DNA from: Brevundimonas lenta
GTDB taxonomy: Bacteria; Pseudomonadota; Alphaproteobacteria; Caulobacterales; Caulobacteraceae
Assembly (NCBI RefSeq): GCF_014196335.1
Contig: NZ_JACIDM010000002.1
Coordinates: 620,001-684,000 of the forward strand
Length of the DNA: 64,000 bases
Direction of reading: 5' to 3'
A model generated the notes under the pieces. That model made no database searches. It worked only from the letters and a program-made list of their open reading frames with translations, and was not told the DNA's origin. This document shows, piece by piece, positions 48,206 to 56,657 of this stretch. The position numbers were made by a program, and so were the translations under genes. The stretch's first letter is position 1; each line of letters begins with the position of its first letter.

Positions 48206-48964
48206 ATGTCCATCGACCGTCGCCTGATGCTGCTGGGTCTGTGCGGGATCGGCGGCGCCATGGCCAGCGGCTGCGCCAACGGCGACCGTGAGGCCCGGAA
48301 CCTCAGAATCACGGAGGCGGGTCCCGGACGGATCCAGACCGTGCCGCCGCAGTATTTCCAGGACATCGGCTTCTCGGACTGGAGCGACGCCGAGCCGGAA
48401 TATGTGCTGTACCCCGGCGACGAGATCGAGATCGCCACCCCGACCGCCAGCGAACTGACGCGGACCCAGAAGATCGGCCCGGACGGGCGTATCTCGCTGC
48501 CGCTGGTCGGACAGATCATGGCGGCGGACCGGACCATCGCGGAGCTGGAGGCCGACGCCTCGGCCGCCTACGCCAGCCAGCTGCGCCGGCCCGTGGTCGA
48601 GGTGACGCTGAAGACGGCCGGACCGCTGAAGGTATGGGTCGACGGCCAGGTGCGGACGCCGGGCGTCTACGACATGCCGGGCGACATCGATGCCTGGCAG
48701 GCGGTGATCCAGGCGGGCGGCTTCACGCCGTCAGCCAAGCGCGACCAGGTGGCGCTGGTCCGGCGCGGTCCGGGCGGTTCGCGCATGCTGCGGGCGGTGG
48801 ACCTGAGCCCCAACGACCGCGAGATCGTGGCCCTGCGGCGGGGCGACATCGTCTTCGTGCCGCTGACGGTCATCGGCGAGGTCGCGGAATGGGTGACCCA
48901 GTTCCGGTTGGCCCTGCCGATCGGCTTCAGCTACGCCATTGGCGGGCAGTATCAGTCGTTCTAG
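48206..48964 (+). CDS. hfsD: HfsD-like outer-membrane polysaccharide export lipoprotein (Wza family)
   Basis: A 252-residue lipoprotein (MASGC lipobox, Cys23). The Poly_export domain reads YVLYPGDEIEIATPTASEL, IGPDGRISLPLVGQI and YASQLRRPVVEVTL; a SLBB-like part follows (VWVDGQVRTPGVYDMPG, VIQAGGFTP), then a C-terminal amphipathic end (WVTQFRLALPIGFSYAIG) that may form the membrane-crossing ring. It would export the polysaccharide through the outer membrane, with the HfsA-like protein beneath it. Confidence 0.87.
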   Translation: MSIDRRLMLLGLCGIGGAMASGCANGDREARNLRITEAGPGRIQTVPPQYFQDIGFSDWSDAEPEYVLYPGDEIEIATPTASELTRTQKIGPDGRISLPLVGQIMAADRTIAELEADASAAYASQLRRPVVEVTLKTAGPLKVWVDGQVRTPGVYDMPGDIDAWQAVIQAGGFTPSAKRDQVALVRRGPGGSRMLRAVDLSPNDREIVALRRGDIVFVPLTVIGEVAEWVTQFRLALPIGFSYAIGGQYQSF

Positions 48965-48994
48965 CGGCGCGTCGTCGGAGGCGCCCTGCCTGCG

Positions 48995-49025
48995 AAGTGA
49001 TTAGTGGCTAGTGGTTAGTGATTGC
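48995..49025. repeat. left heptamer array, inverted partner of 49436-49466
   Basis: Four tandem 7-base units AGTGATT, AGTGGCT, AGTGGTT, AGTGATT run from 48996 to 49023. The first 19 bases (48995-49013) are a perfect inverted copy of 49448-49466. Over 31 bases there are 3 mismatches. It sits 30 bases after the hfsD-like stop and 28 bases before the four-helix-bundle ATG. Confidence 0.85.
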
Positions 49026-49053
49026 ACCGGAGCTGGGTCGCAGGGGGCAGCCT

Positions 49054-49446
49054 ATGACCGAGGGCGTTACGAACTATCGAGACCTTCAGGTCTGGCGCCA
49101 GGCCCTCGACTGGGCAGAGGCCATCTACGAAGCGACGGCGCATTGGCCACGCGATGAGCGGTTTGGCCTCATAGCGCAAATCCTACGGGCCGCCGTCTCT
49201 GTCGCCTCAAACATCGCCGAGGGAGCGGCTCGCCGCAGCACGGGGGAATTTCTTCAGTTCGTGGGAATGGCTCGCGGATCTCTCGCCGAAGCCGAAACCC
49301 AGCTCATTCTGTCCCAGCGACTGGGCTATTTGCCCGCGGCCGACGCGACCGCTCTTCTCACCGCCTCGCGAGACATCAGCCGGATGCTGGTGGCGCTCTC
49401 CGGGTCGCTGACCCGTCGCAGGAACGGCGCCCCAGGCAACCACTAG
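49054..49446 (+). CDS. four-helix-bundle protein of the 23S rRNA IVP/Avd type
   Basis: A 130-residue all-helical protein: YRDLQVWRQALDWAEAIYEA, WPRDERFGLIAQILRAAVSV, ASNIAEGAARRSTGEFLQF, ARGSLAEAETQLILSQRLGY. This is the S23/IVP family, first found encoded in 23S rRNA intervening sequences and related to Avd of diversity-generating retroelements. It has a good GGGGG ribosome site. No reverse transcriptase is near. Its stop codon lies inside the right heptamer array, so gene and repeats travel as one unit of about 470 bases. Confidence 0.88.
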   Translation: MTEGVTNYRDLQVWRQALDWAEAIYEATAHWPRDERFGLIAQILRAAVSVASNIAEGAARRSTGEFLQFVGMARGSLAEAETQLILSQRLGYLPAADATALLTASRDISRMLVALSGSLTRRRNGAPGNH

Positions 49447-49466
49447 TCACTAGCCACTAATCACTT
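49436..49466. repeat. right heptamer array, inverted partner of 48995-49025
   Basis: On the minus strand four 7-base units read AGTGATT, AGTGGCT, AGTGACT, AGTGGTT (49465 back to 49438). The outer 19 bases are identical to the left array in inverted orientation. The unit carries the last codons and the TAG of the four-helix-bundle gene. No clear target-site duplication is visible outside the pair. Confidence 0.85.
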
Positions 49467-49501
49467 GCCACGCTCGATATCCGAAGGCGGCGTCCGATCT
49501 C

Positions 49502-49804
49502 CTACGCCGCGAGCTTGACCACGCCGGCGTCGATCCAGCGGCGGGCGGCCTTCTGGGCTTCGCAGATTTCGTCCTGATCCATCTCCTGGCTCATTTCGCG
49601 GCGATAGACGCGCGCCTCAATGGAGCCCTTCATGGCGGCCAGGTTGAAGATCATGTGGGCCGAGACCCGGTCCATCGGGCAGCCGTTCTGCCCGGTCGAA
49701 TAGGACATGCCGAGGCGGAACAGGTCCGAGCCGTCCATGTCAGCGGTCGGCAGGGGCAGAGCCTCCTCGACCATGTCAGGCGCCATTTCTTGCGCGTTCA
49801 TCAC
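49502..49804 (-). CDS. small Sel1-like repeat protein
   Basis: A 100-residue protein. After an acidic start, LFRLGMSYSTGQNGCPMDRVSAHMIFNLAAMKG followed by A..YR.EMSQEM and EAQKAARRWI follows the Sel1/TPR-like spacing (LG..Y..G..v..D...A...f..AA..G). The level of match is modest. Such proteins usually mediate protein contacts. The 212-base stretch upstream (49805-50016) is comparatively AT-rich and probably holds its promoter. Confidence 0.6.
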   Translation of the reverse strand: MMNAQEMAPDMVEEALPLPTADMDGSDLFRLGMSYSTGQNGCPMDRVSAHMIFNLAAMKGSIEARVYRREMSQEMDQDEICEAQKAARRWIDAGVVKLAA

Positions 49805-50016
49805 CGTATCTCCCGGATCCGGAGCCTTTCTGGCCCCGCTCTCTGACCCGAATGAAATACCCGCGGTTTGAAGTTAAAGTTAACAGCAGAGGGCCCGGAA
49901 GACCTTTTGTGTAAAGGCCCGATGAACTTTCGGACCTTCCTTCAGACCTCTGAAATAGTTTGGAAATCCCTGATTCAGAGGGACTAACGAAACCTCACCC
50001 GGAAGCTTACGAACGG

Positions 50017-50736
50017 TTACCGGGCGCGTTGTCCGAACAGCACCTTGCGCGCTTCTTCGGCCTCCTTGCCAGAGGCGGCCAGGTTGCGGCGCAGGTCGTC
50101 GCCGAGGGCGCGGCCGGCGATGACGGCGGGCCTGCTCCCTACCCGCTCATGCCAGGCCTTGAGGTGCGGGAAGTCGGCGAGGTCCTGTCCCTGATGCTCG
50201 GGCAGGACCCAGGGCCAGGCGGCCATGTCGGCGATGGAATAGTCGCCGGCGAGGTAGGGACGGTCGGCCAGGCGGCGGTCCATGACGCCGTACAGGCGGT
50301 TTGTCTCATTGGTGTAGCGGCGCACGCCATAGGCCAGGTGGCGCTGGTCCTTCGTGAGGGCGGGCGCGTACTGGCGGAAGTGGTGCGTCTGCCCGGCCAT
50401 GGGGCCGAGGCCGCCGACCTGCCAGAACAGCCACTGGTCGACCTCGGCCTTGCCGCGCAGGTCGTGCGGATAGAATTTGCCGGTCTTGGCGCCGAGGTAC
50501 TGCAGGATGGCGCCGGACTCGAAGATCGACAGGGGCATGCCGTCGGGGCCGTCCGGATCGACGATGGCGGGCATGCGGCCGTTGGGGCTGATGGCCTGGA
50601 AGGCGGGCGTGAATTGCTCGCCGACGCCGATGTTCACCGGCTTCATCTCATAGGGCAGGCCCATCTCCTCCAGCGCGATGGAGATCTTCCAGCCGTTGGG
50701 CGTGGGCCAGTACCAGAGTTCGATCGGGCGGGTCAT
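50017..50736 (-). CDS. glutathione S-transferase (Nu-class/YfcG-like)
   Basis: A 239-residue protein. The thioredoxin-like domain reads IELWYWPTPNGWKISIALEEMGLPYE, NGRMPAIVDPDG and LSIFESGAILQYL; the helical domain has WLFWQVGGLGPMAGQ, typical of the YfcG/Ure2-like Nu class with disulfide-bond reductase or conjugating activity. It stands alone, leftward. Confidence 0.93.
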   Translation of the reverse strand: MTRPIELWYWPTPNGWKISIALEEMGLPYEMKPVNIGVGEQFTPAFQAISPNGRMPAIVDPDGPDGMPLSIFESGAILQYLGAKTGKFYPHDLRGKAEVDQWLFWQVGGLGPMAGQTHHFRQYAPALTKDQRHLAYGVRRYTNETNRLYGVMDRRLADRPYLAGDYSIADMAAWPWVLPEHQGQDLADFPHLKAWHERVGSRPAVIAGRALGDDLRRNLAASGKEAEEARKVLFGQRAR

Positions 50737-50898
50737 GCGGGCTCCTGCGACGCTTCATGGCAGGTGGCCCCGCCGACGTCCTCGCGCAACGGCGAACCTG
50801 ACAGGAATGTTCAGAAGCGGTTCATGCACCAGGGTTGAGCGTGGCCGCATGTTTAACGGGACGCGGACAGGGCGTCGCCGGGAGCAGGGAGACTGAAC

Positions 50899-51453
50899 AT
50901 GAACCGCTTCACCAAAGCCGCCTTGATGGGCCTGGTGCTGGCCGCGACGGCCGCGCCGCTGGCCGCCGAGGCGCAGAGCCGGGGCGACCGCCGCGACGAC
51001 CGGGGCCGGGAGTACCGCCAGGACCGCCGCGACGACGACCGGGACTACCGCCGTGACCGTGACCGCCGCGACGACCGTCGTGACTATCGGGACGACCGCC
51101 GCGACTATCGTTCGGAGCGCAGTGACAACTATCGCCCCCAACGCTGGAGCCGCAGCAACCGCGACTGGTGGCGCGGCCGGGACGACTTCAACGACTATCG
51201 CGGATACCGCAGCGGCTACTGGTATGCGCCGAGCTACGGCTACTACCGGGTCGAGCCGCGCTACTCCGGCTATCGCTGGCAGCGGGGCGGATATCTGCCG
51301 TACGCCTATCGCAGCTACTACGTCCGTGATCCGTACGTGTACGGCCTGCGCCCTGCCCCGCGCGGCTATCGCTATGTCTACGCCGGCGACGACATCGTCA
51401 TGATCGCCGTCGCCACGGGCCTGATCGCGAGCGTGCTGTACGACGTGTTCTGA
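50899..51453 (+). CDS. RcnB-family exported protein, Asp/Arg-repeat type
   Basis: A 184-residue protein with a signal peptide (LMGLVLAATAAPLAAEAQS). Residues about 28-75 are an Arg/Asp run (RRDD and DRRDYR repeats), then an aromatic RcnB-like domain (WYAPSYGYYRV, QRGGYLPYAYRSYYV, LRPAPRGYRYVYAGDDIVMI) and a final helix. RcnB of E. coli affects Ni/Co homeostasis in the periplasm; metal binding here is inferred. Followed by a clear terminator. Confidence 0.8.
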   Translation: MNRFTKAALMGLVLAATAAPLAAEAQSRGDRRDDRGREYRQDRRDDDRDYRRDRDRRDDRRDYRDDRRDYRSERSDNYRPQRWSRSNRDWWRGRDDFNDYRGYRSGYWYAPSYGYYRVEPRYSGYRWQRGGYLPYAYRSYYVRDPYVYGLRPAPRGYRYVYAGDDIVMIAVATGLIASVLYDVF

Positions 51454-51475
51454 TCCGGCGCTTCAGATGTGAACG

Positions 51476-51509
51476 ACGCCCTGCGGACTTCGGTTTGCAG
51501 GGCGTTTTT
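51476..51509 (+). terminator. intrinsic terminator after the first RcnB-family gene
   Basis: ACGCCCTGC (51476-51484) pairs with GCAGGGCGT (51497-51505) around 12 bases, running into TTTTT (51505-51509). Confidence 0.88.
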
Positions 51510-51621
51510 CATGGGCGCAAAATCGCAAAACGTGAGACGTCGTTCGTTCAGTCACGGTTCAGGTTAACGGCGCGACCTTGCCGACAAGCCGCCTGACAGG
51601 GGCGTGCGGAGAGAAACGAGA

Positions 51622-52653
51622 ATGAAACGATCATTTATGGTCGCGGTCGCGGTGGCGTCCTTCGTCGTGCCGGCCGTCGCGCCGGTCGTGGCGGCGGCGC
51701 AGGACGGGGTGTCGGAAAGCCGGCGCCGTCCGGGAGCCTCGCGACCCGAGAGCAATGAAGGGTCCCGGGGGGGATCCGGCCGGAGCGGCTCAAGCAGCGG
51801 CGGCTCCAGCTCGAACAGCGGCTCCAGCAGTTCCGACACGCCCCGCGTCGAACGGCCGCGGCCGGACACGCCGCGTCCGTCGCGGCCGAACCAGCCGCGC
51901 CCGGAGACGTCGGACTCCGACCGTCCGGACACGCCGACGACCCCGCGCCCCAACCGGCCGGATCGTCCGGACCGGCCAGGCGGATCGGATCAGCCGAACC
52001 GCCCGGATCGCCCCGGCGGCGAGCGGCCGGATCGTCCCGGGCGTCCCGGCGGCGGCGATCGTCCCGACCAGCCGGGCCGTCCTGATCAGCCCGGCCGACC
52101 CGATCGGCCTGGTCGTCCCGACGGTGGCGGCCGCCCTGATCGTCCGGGCACGCCCGGCCGGCCGGGCGGCTGGACCGGAGACCGTGGTGATCGCGGAGAC
52201 CGGGGTGATCGTGGTGACCGGGGTGACCGTGGGGATCGCGGTGACCGGGGCGACTATCGCGGACGGGATCGTGACCGCGACCGAGATCGCGACGACTTCC
52301 GCCGGCGCTTCAACGGCGAGCAATGGAGACGCGACTGGAACCGCCGCCACGGCGACGGCTGGTGGCGTCATGACCGGCGCTTCCGGGACTACAGCGGCGT
52401 GCGGATCGGCTTCTATTTCGCGCCCGGCTACGGCTACTACAGCGTTCCCCGCAACTACTGGGGTCAGCGCTGGCAAGTGGGCGAGTACCTGCCGTCGATC
52501 TTCTGGCGCTACCAGCTGAACGACTGGCGCACCTTCGGCCTCGGCTATCCGCCGGCCGGGACGCGCTGGGTGCTTGTCGACAACCAGATCTATCTGATCG
52601 ACGCCTACGACGGCTACATCATCGAGGTCATCTACGACGCCTGGTCCTGGTAG
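51622..52653 (+). CDS. RcnB-family exported protein with long low-complexity region
   Basis: A 343-residue protein with a signal peptide (FMVAVAVASFVVPAVAPVVAAAQD). Residues about 35-215 are low complexity: Ser/Gly, then Pro/Asp/Arg (PDRPGRPD type), then GDR triplets and DRDRDR. The C-terminal 115 residues form the RcnB-like domain (FYFAPGYGYYSVP, GQRWQVGEYLPSIFW, GLGYPPAGTRWVLVDNQIYLID). It is a longer paralogue of the neighbour at 50899. Start ATG 51622. Confidence 0.82.
   Translation: MKRSFMVAVAVASFVVPAVAPVVAAAQDGVSESRRRPGASRPESNEGSRGGSGRSGSSSGGSSSNSGSSSSDTPRVERPRPDTPRPSRPNQPRPETSDSDRPDTPTTPRPNRPDRPDRPGGSDQPNRPDRPGGERPDRPGRPGGGDRPDQPGRPDQPGRPDRPGRPDGGGRPDRPGTPGRPGGWTGDRGDRGDRGDRGDRGDRGDRGDRGDYRGRDRDRDRDRDDFRRRFNGEQWRRDWNRRHGDGWWRHDRRFRDYSGVRIGFYFAPGYGYYSVPRNYWGQRWQVGEYLPSIFWRYQLNDWRTFGLGYPPAGTRWVLVDNQIYLIDAYDGYIIEVIYDAWSW
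52177..52248 (+). repeat. eight tandem 9-base units coding Gly-Asp-Arg
   Basis: Eight in-frame units of the form GGN-GAY-CGN encode (GDR)8 inside the second RcnB-family gene. Third positions vary, so the amino-acid pattern is kept although the DNA has diverged. Confidence 0.9.
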
Positions 52654-52675
52654 GTCCGAACGTCTGAAATGCCTG

Positions 52676-52705
52676 ACGCCGGTCGCTGTACGCAGCGGCC
52701 GGCGT
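52676..52705 (+). terminator. hairpin terminator after the second RcnB-family gene
   Basis: ACGCCGGTCGCTG (52676-52688) pairs with CAGCGGCCGGCGT (52693-52705) with one G-T pair and a 4-base loop, followed by TTCG. It lies before the ppk1 ribosome-binding site, which supports starting ppk1 downstream at 52762. Confidence 0.7.
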
Positions 52706-52761
52706 TTCGCTGTCGCAAAGGCGAGGTTGCAGCCGCCGCCGGGTCGGGCCAGAACCGGAGG

Positions 52762-54987
52762 ATGACGGATCCGGTAATCAGCGACAGCACCACCGGCGAG
52801 GAGATCTCCTCCTCCCGCGCGCCCCAGCTGCAGTTGTCCGAAGAGCTGATGGCCTCGCCCGAACGGTTCTTCAACCGCGAGACCTCGTGGCTGGCCTTCA
52901 ACGGGCGAGTGCTGGAGGAAGCCGCCAACCCGGCCCACCCGCTGCTGGAGCGCCTGCGCTTCCTGTCGATCTCGGCCAACAACCTGGATGAGTTCTTCAT
53001 GACCCGCGTCGCCGGCCTGAAGGGCCAGGTGCGCGAGCGGGTGCGGGTGGTGTCGGCCGACGGCCTGACGCCCGCCGAGACGCTGGAGCGGGTCAATGTC
53101 GCCGCCGGCGGCCTGATGGCCGAGCAGCAGCGCCGCTGGCGCAAGCTGCGCAAGGAGCTGGCGGTCGCCGGGATCGAGGTCGTCGATCCGTCGAAGATCA
53201 CCAAGACCGAGCGCGAGCGGCTGGAGCCCGAGTTCCTGAACCAGCTGTTCGCCGTGCTGACGCCGATGGCGATCGACCCGGCCCACCCCTTCCCCTTCCT
53301 GCCCAACCTGGGCTTCTCGCTGGCGCTGAAGCTGAAGCGGAAGTCCGACCGGCGGACGCTGTACGCCCTGGTGCCCGTGCCGACGCAGGTGAAGCGGTTC
53401 TGGCCGCTGGCGACCGACGGCCGCTCCTCGCCGGGGCGGAAGCGCTACATCACGCTGGAGAGCCTGCTGATGCTCTTCATCGACCACCTGTTCCCCGGGT
53501 GCGAGGTGATGGAGCGCGGCGTGTTCCGCCTGATCCGCGACTCCGACATCGAGATCGAGGAAGAGGCCGAGGACCTGGTCATGGAGTTCGAGGAGGCGCT
53601 GAAGCAGCGTCGCCTGGGCTCGGTGGTGCGCATCAAGATCGAGGCGTCGATGCCCGACGATCTGCGCACCTTCATCACCGACGAGCTGGACGCCGCGCCG
53701 CAGGACACGGTTCTGATCGACGGCATGCTGGGTCTGGCGCAGGTGGCCGAACTGATCCCCACCGGCCACCCGGAGCTGAAATTCCCCGGCTACGAGCCGC
53801 GCTATCCCGAGCGGGTGCGCGACAACGGCGGCGACATCTTCGCGGCGGTCCGCGAGAAGGACATGCTGATCCACCACCCGTTCGAGAGCTTCGACGTGGT
53901 GGTCCAGTTCCTGCGCCAGGCGGCGCGCGATCCGAACGTCATCGCCATCAAGCAGACGCTGTACCGGACGTCGAAGGACAGTCCGATCGTGGCCGCCCTG
54001 ATCGAGGCGGCCGAGAACGGCAAGAACGTCACCGCCCTGGTCGAGATCAAGGCGCGCTTCGACGAGGAGGCAAACCTGAAATGGGCCCGCGCCATGGAGC
54101 GCGCCGGGGTCCATGTCGTGTTCGGCTTCGTCGAGTGGAAGACCCACGCGAAGCTCAGCGTCGTGGTGCGGCGCGAGGGCGACGGGCTGAAGACCTACTG
54201 CCATTTCGGCACCGGCAACTATCATCCGTTCACCGCGCGCATCTACACGGACCTGAGCCTGTTCAGCTGCGACCCCGTGCTGGCCCGGGACGCTTCGCGC
54301 GTGTTCAACTACATCACCGGCTATGCCCAGCCCGACGAGTTGGAGGCGCTGGTCGTTTCGCCGCTGAACATGAAGCGGACGCTGATCGACCTGATCGGCA
54401 AGGAGATGACGGCGGCGGCCCAGGGCAAGCCGGCGGCGATCTGGGCCAAGATGAACGCCCTGGTCGACCCGGAGATCATCGACGCCCTGTATCGCGCCAG
54501 CCAGTGGGGCGTGCGCATCGAGCTGGTTATCCGCGGCATCTGCTGCCTGCGTCCGGGCGTGCCCGGGCTGAGCGAGAACATCCGGGTCAAGTCGATCGTC
54601 GGCCGCTTCCTGGAACACAGCCGGATCGTGGCCTTCGCCAACGGCCATGACCTGCCCAACAACAAGGCGAAACTGTTCATTTCCTCGGCCGACTGGATGC
54701 CGCGCAACCTTGATCGCCGGGTCGAGTTGATGACCCCGGTGCGCAACGCGACGGTGCACGACCAGGTGCTGGACCAGATCATGGTCGCCAATCTCAAGGA
54801 CGACGCCCAGAGCTGGGTGCTGGCGGCGGACGGCGGCTATCGCCGCGTCGCGCCCGCCGACGCCGAACGGCCGTTCTCGGCGCACCGCTACTTCATGACC
54901 AACCCGAGTCTGTCCGGCCGCGGCCGCAAGGTGAAAACCCTGCCCGGTCACCTCAGCTACGATCGCCCCGAGCGGAAAAAGCACTGA
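52762..54987 (+). CDS. ppk1: polyphosphate kinase 1
   Basis: A 741-residue enzyme that builds polyphosphate from ATP. It has [35 protein letters not shown], the catalytic [10 protein letters not shown] with His481 (autophosphorylated), and [23 protein letters not shown] 52762 follows CCGGAGG. It overlaps ppx by one base (TGATG), so synthesis and breakdown of polyphosphate are coupled in one operon. Confidence 0.96.
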   Translation: MTDPVISDSTTGEEISSSRAPQLQLSEELMASPERFFNRETSWLAFNGRVLEEAANPAHPLLERLRFLSISANNLDEFFMTRVAGLKGQVRERVRVVSADGLTPAETLERVNVAAGGLMAEQQRRWRKLRKELAVAGIEVVDPSKITKTERERLEPEFLNQLFAVLTPMAIDPAHPFPFLPNLGFSLALKLKRKSDRRTLYALVPVPTQVKRFWPLATDGRSSPGRKRYITLESLLMLFIDHLFPGCEVMERGVFRLIRDSDIEIEEEAEDLVMEFEEALKQRRLGSVVRIKIEASMPDDLRTFITDELDAAPQDTVLIDGMLGLAQVAELIPTGHPELKFPGYEPRYPERVRDNGGDIFAAVREKDMLIHHPFESFDVVVQFLRQAARDPNVIAIKQTLYRTSKDSPIVAALIEAAENGKNVTALVEIKARFDEEANLKWARAMERAGVHVVFGFVEWKTHAKLSVVVRREGDGLKTYCHFGTGNYHPFTARIYTDLSLFSCDPVLARDASRVFNYITGYAQPDELEALVVSPLNMKRTLIDLIGKEMTAAAQGKPAAIWAKMNALVDPEIIDALYRASQWGVRIELVIRGICCLRPGVPGLSENIRVKSIVGRFLEHSRIVAFANGHDLPNNKAKLFISSADWMPRNLDRRVELMTPVRNATVHDQVLDQIMVANLKDDAQSWVLAADGGYRRVAPADAERPFSAHRYFMTNPSLSGRGRKVKTLPGHLSYDRPERKKH

Positions 54988-56495
54988 TGCCCGAGGCCCT
55001 GCTGTCTGCGATCGGCGCGCCACGCGACGTCGCGGCGATCGATATCGGCTCAAACTCCGTGCGTCTGGTGCTGTACCGGCTGGAAGGCCGGGCGATCTGG
55101 ACCGTGTTCAACGAGAAGGTCCTGGCCGGTCTGGGCCGCGATCTGGCCGCGACCGGCAAACTGTCCGTCGAAGGCGCGGCGCAGGCGCTGACCGCCCTGA
55201 AGCGGTTCGCGGCGGTGATCGACGGCGTGCAGCCGGCGCACACCTTCGTCGCCGCCACCGCCGCCGTGCGGGAGGCCGAAGACGGTCGAGCCTTCTGCGA
55301 CCGCGTGGCGGCGGAGACCGGACTGCGCATCCGCATCCTGTCGGGCGAGGAAGAGGCCCGGTACGCGGCGCTGGGCGTGCTGGCCGGCATTCCCGACGCC
55401 GAAGGCGTGGTGGCCGACCTGGGCGGCTCCAGCCTGGAGCTGACGCGCGTCGAGGGCGGTACGGTCGGGCGGGGCGTGACCCTGCCGCTGGGTCCGTTCG
55501 CCATGGGCGACCAGAAGGGCGACGACACCGACCGCCGGCGGGCCGCCATCGCCAGCCGACTGGAACCGGCGAACGCCTACCGGACCGACACCCTGTACGC
55601 CGTCGGCGGCGCCTGGCGGACGCTGGCGCAGGTGCATATGGATGTCACCGGCTATCCCCTGCACGTGGTGCACCAGTACGCAATGAGCGCAGCCGATGTG
55701 CGCGAGACGGCCCGGCTGATCGCGCGGCAGTCGAAGGCCTCGCTGGAGAAATGGCCCGGCCTGTCGAAGAAGCGCGCCGAGACCCTGCCGCACGCGGCCC
55801 TGGTGCTGGAGGGCCTGATCGAACGGCTGGGCCTGAAGCGGGTCATGCTGTCGGCCTGGGGCGTGCGCGAGGGCCTGGTCTATGAGGCGCTGGACGCCGA
55901 GACGGCGATCACCGACCCCCTGCTGGCGGGCAGCTCCGCACTGGGGGCGCGCCAGGGCATTTCACCGACGCTTCCCGGGGCGCTCAGGGCGTGGATCGAT
56001 CCGGTGGTCGGCGCCCTGCCCGCCTCGTTCGGCAAGGAGCGCGACGCCGTGCTGGCCGACGCCGCCTGCCGGCTGGCCGATCTGGGCGCGCGTCTACATC
56101 CGGATCACCGCATCGAGCTGGCGTTCGACCAGGTGCTGCGCGCGCCGGTGGCGGGGCAGACCCACGCCGAGCGGGCCTATCTGGCGACAGCGGTGAACGC
56201 GCGCTACGGCGGCTCGTCGGCCACGCCCGAGCCCGCGACCATCAGCCGGCTGCTAACCGAGGAGCAGCGCAAGGGTGGACGCGCCCTGGGGCTGGCGATC
56301 CGCCTGGCCTGCGATCTGTCGGGCCGGTCGCCGCAGTTGCTGGTCAACGCCCGGGCGTCGGTGAAGGACGGCGTGCTGGGGCTGACCGCGGCCGAGGGCT
56401 ATGCGGACGTGCTGCTGGGCGAACAGACCCGCCGGCGCGGCAAGGCGCTGGCCGAGGCGATGGGGCTGAAGCTGGAGATCGCGGGACGGGAGTGA
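54987..56495 (+). CDS. ppx: Ppx/GppA-family exopolyphosphatase
   Basis: A 502-residue member of the ASKHA fold. The N-terminal AAIDIGSNSVRLVLY, FVAATAAVREAEDG, LSGEEEARYAALGV and VVADLGGSSLELTRVEGG are the phosphate-binding and catalytic motifs. The C-terminal part (about 320-500) is a helical HD-like region. It releases phosphate from polyphosphate and may act on pppGpp. Confidence 0.94.
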   Translation: MPEALLSAIGAPRDVAAIDIGSNSVRLVLYRLEGRAIWTVFNEKVLAGLGRDLAATGKLSVEGAAQALTALKRFAAVIDGVQPAHTFVAATAAVREAEDGRAFCDRVAAETGLRIRILSGEEEARYAALGVLAGIPDAEGVVADLGGSSLELTRVEGGTVGRGVTLPLGPFAMGDQKGDDTDRRRAAIASRLEPANAYRTDTLYAVGGAWRTLAQVHMDVTGYPLHVVHQYAMSAADVRETARLIARQSKASLEKWPGLSKKRAETLPHAALVLEGLIERLGLKRVMLSAWGVREGLVYEALDAETAITDPLLAGSSALGARQGISPTLPGALRAWIDPVVGALPASFGKERDAVLADAACRLADLGARLHPDHRIELAFDQVLRAPVAGQTHAERAYLATAVNARYGGSSATPEPATISRLLTEEQRKGGRALGLAIRLACDLSGRSPQLLVNARASVKDGVLGLTAAEGYADVLLGEQTRRRGKALAEAMGLKLEIAGRE

Positions 56496-56504
56496 CGTCC
56501 TCCA

Positions 56505-56636
56505 CCGCTCATCCCCGCGAAAGCGGGGACCAAGTACTTTGGGTGATCGGTGCAAGCCGTGATGGCCCGTCCGCTGCCCGGAAACGCCGGCGCTCAAGCG
56601 ACAGAACTGGGTCCCCGCTTTCGCGGGGATGAGCGG
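56505..56636. repeat. REPIN-like inverted repeat pair
   Basis: A 27-base sequence at 56505-56531 is repeated exactly, inverted, at 56610-56636. Each copy holds its own hairpin CCCCGC-GAAA-GCGGGG. The 78 bases between are unlike the arms. It fills most of the 162 bases between convergent ppx and the lipoprotein gene. Palindromic repeats of this CCCCGCGAAAGCGGGG type are frequent in alphaproteobacteria; the arrangement resembles two REP units in a REPIN, and it may also end transcription. Confidence 0.8.
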
Positions 56637-56657
56637 ATCAAATGCCGTGGCGTGAGC

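Noticed and set aside
49873-49884. TTAA-AG-TTAAC near the Sel1-like gene as a CtrA site
   Set aside because: The two half-sites are only 2 bases apart, not the 7 needed.
52177-52248. Tandem repeat considered as a CRISPR or phage repeat
   Set aside because: The unit is 9 bases without spacers and is in frame as Gly-Asp-Arg.
51790-55053. Open frame of 1087 codons antisense to ppk1 and the second RcnB gene
   Set aside because: The ppk1 reading has full catalytic motifs; the antisense product is low complexity and crosses gene borders and a terminator.
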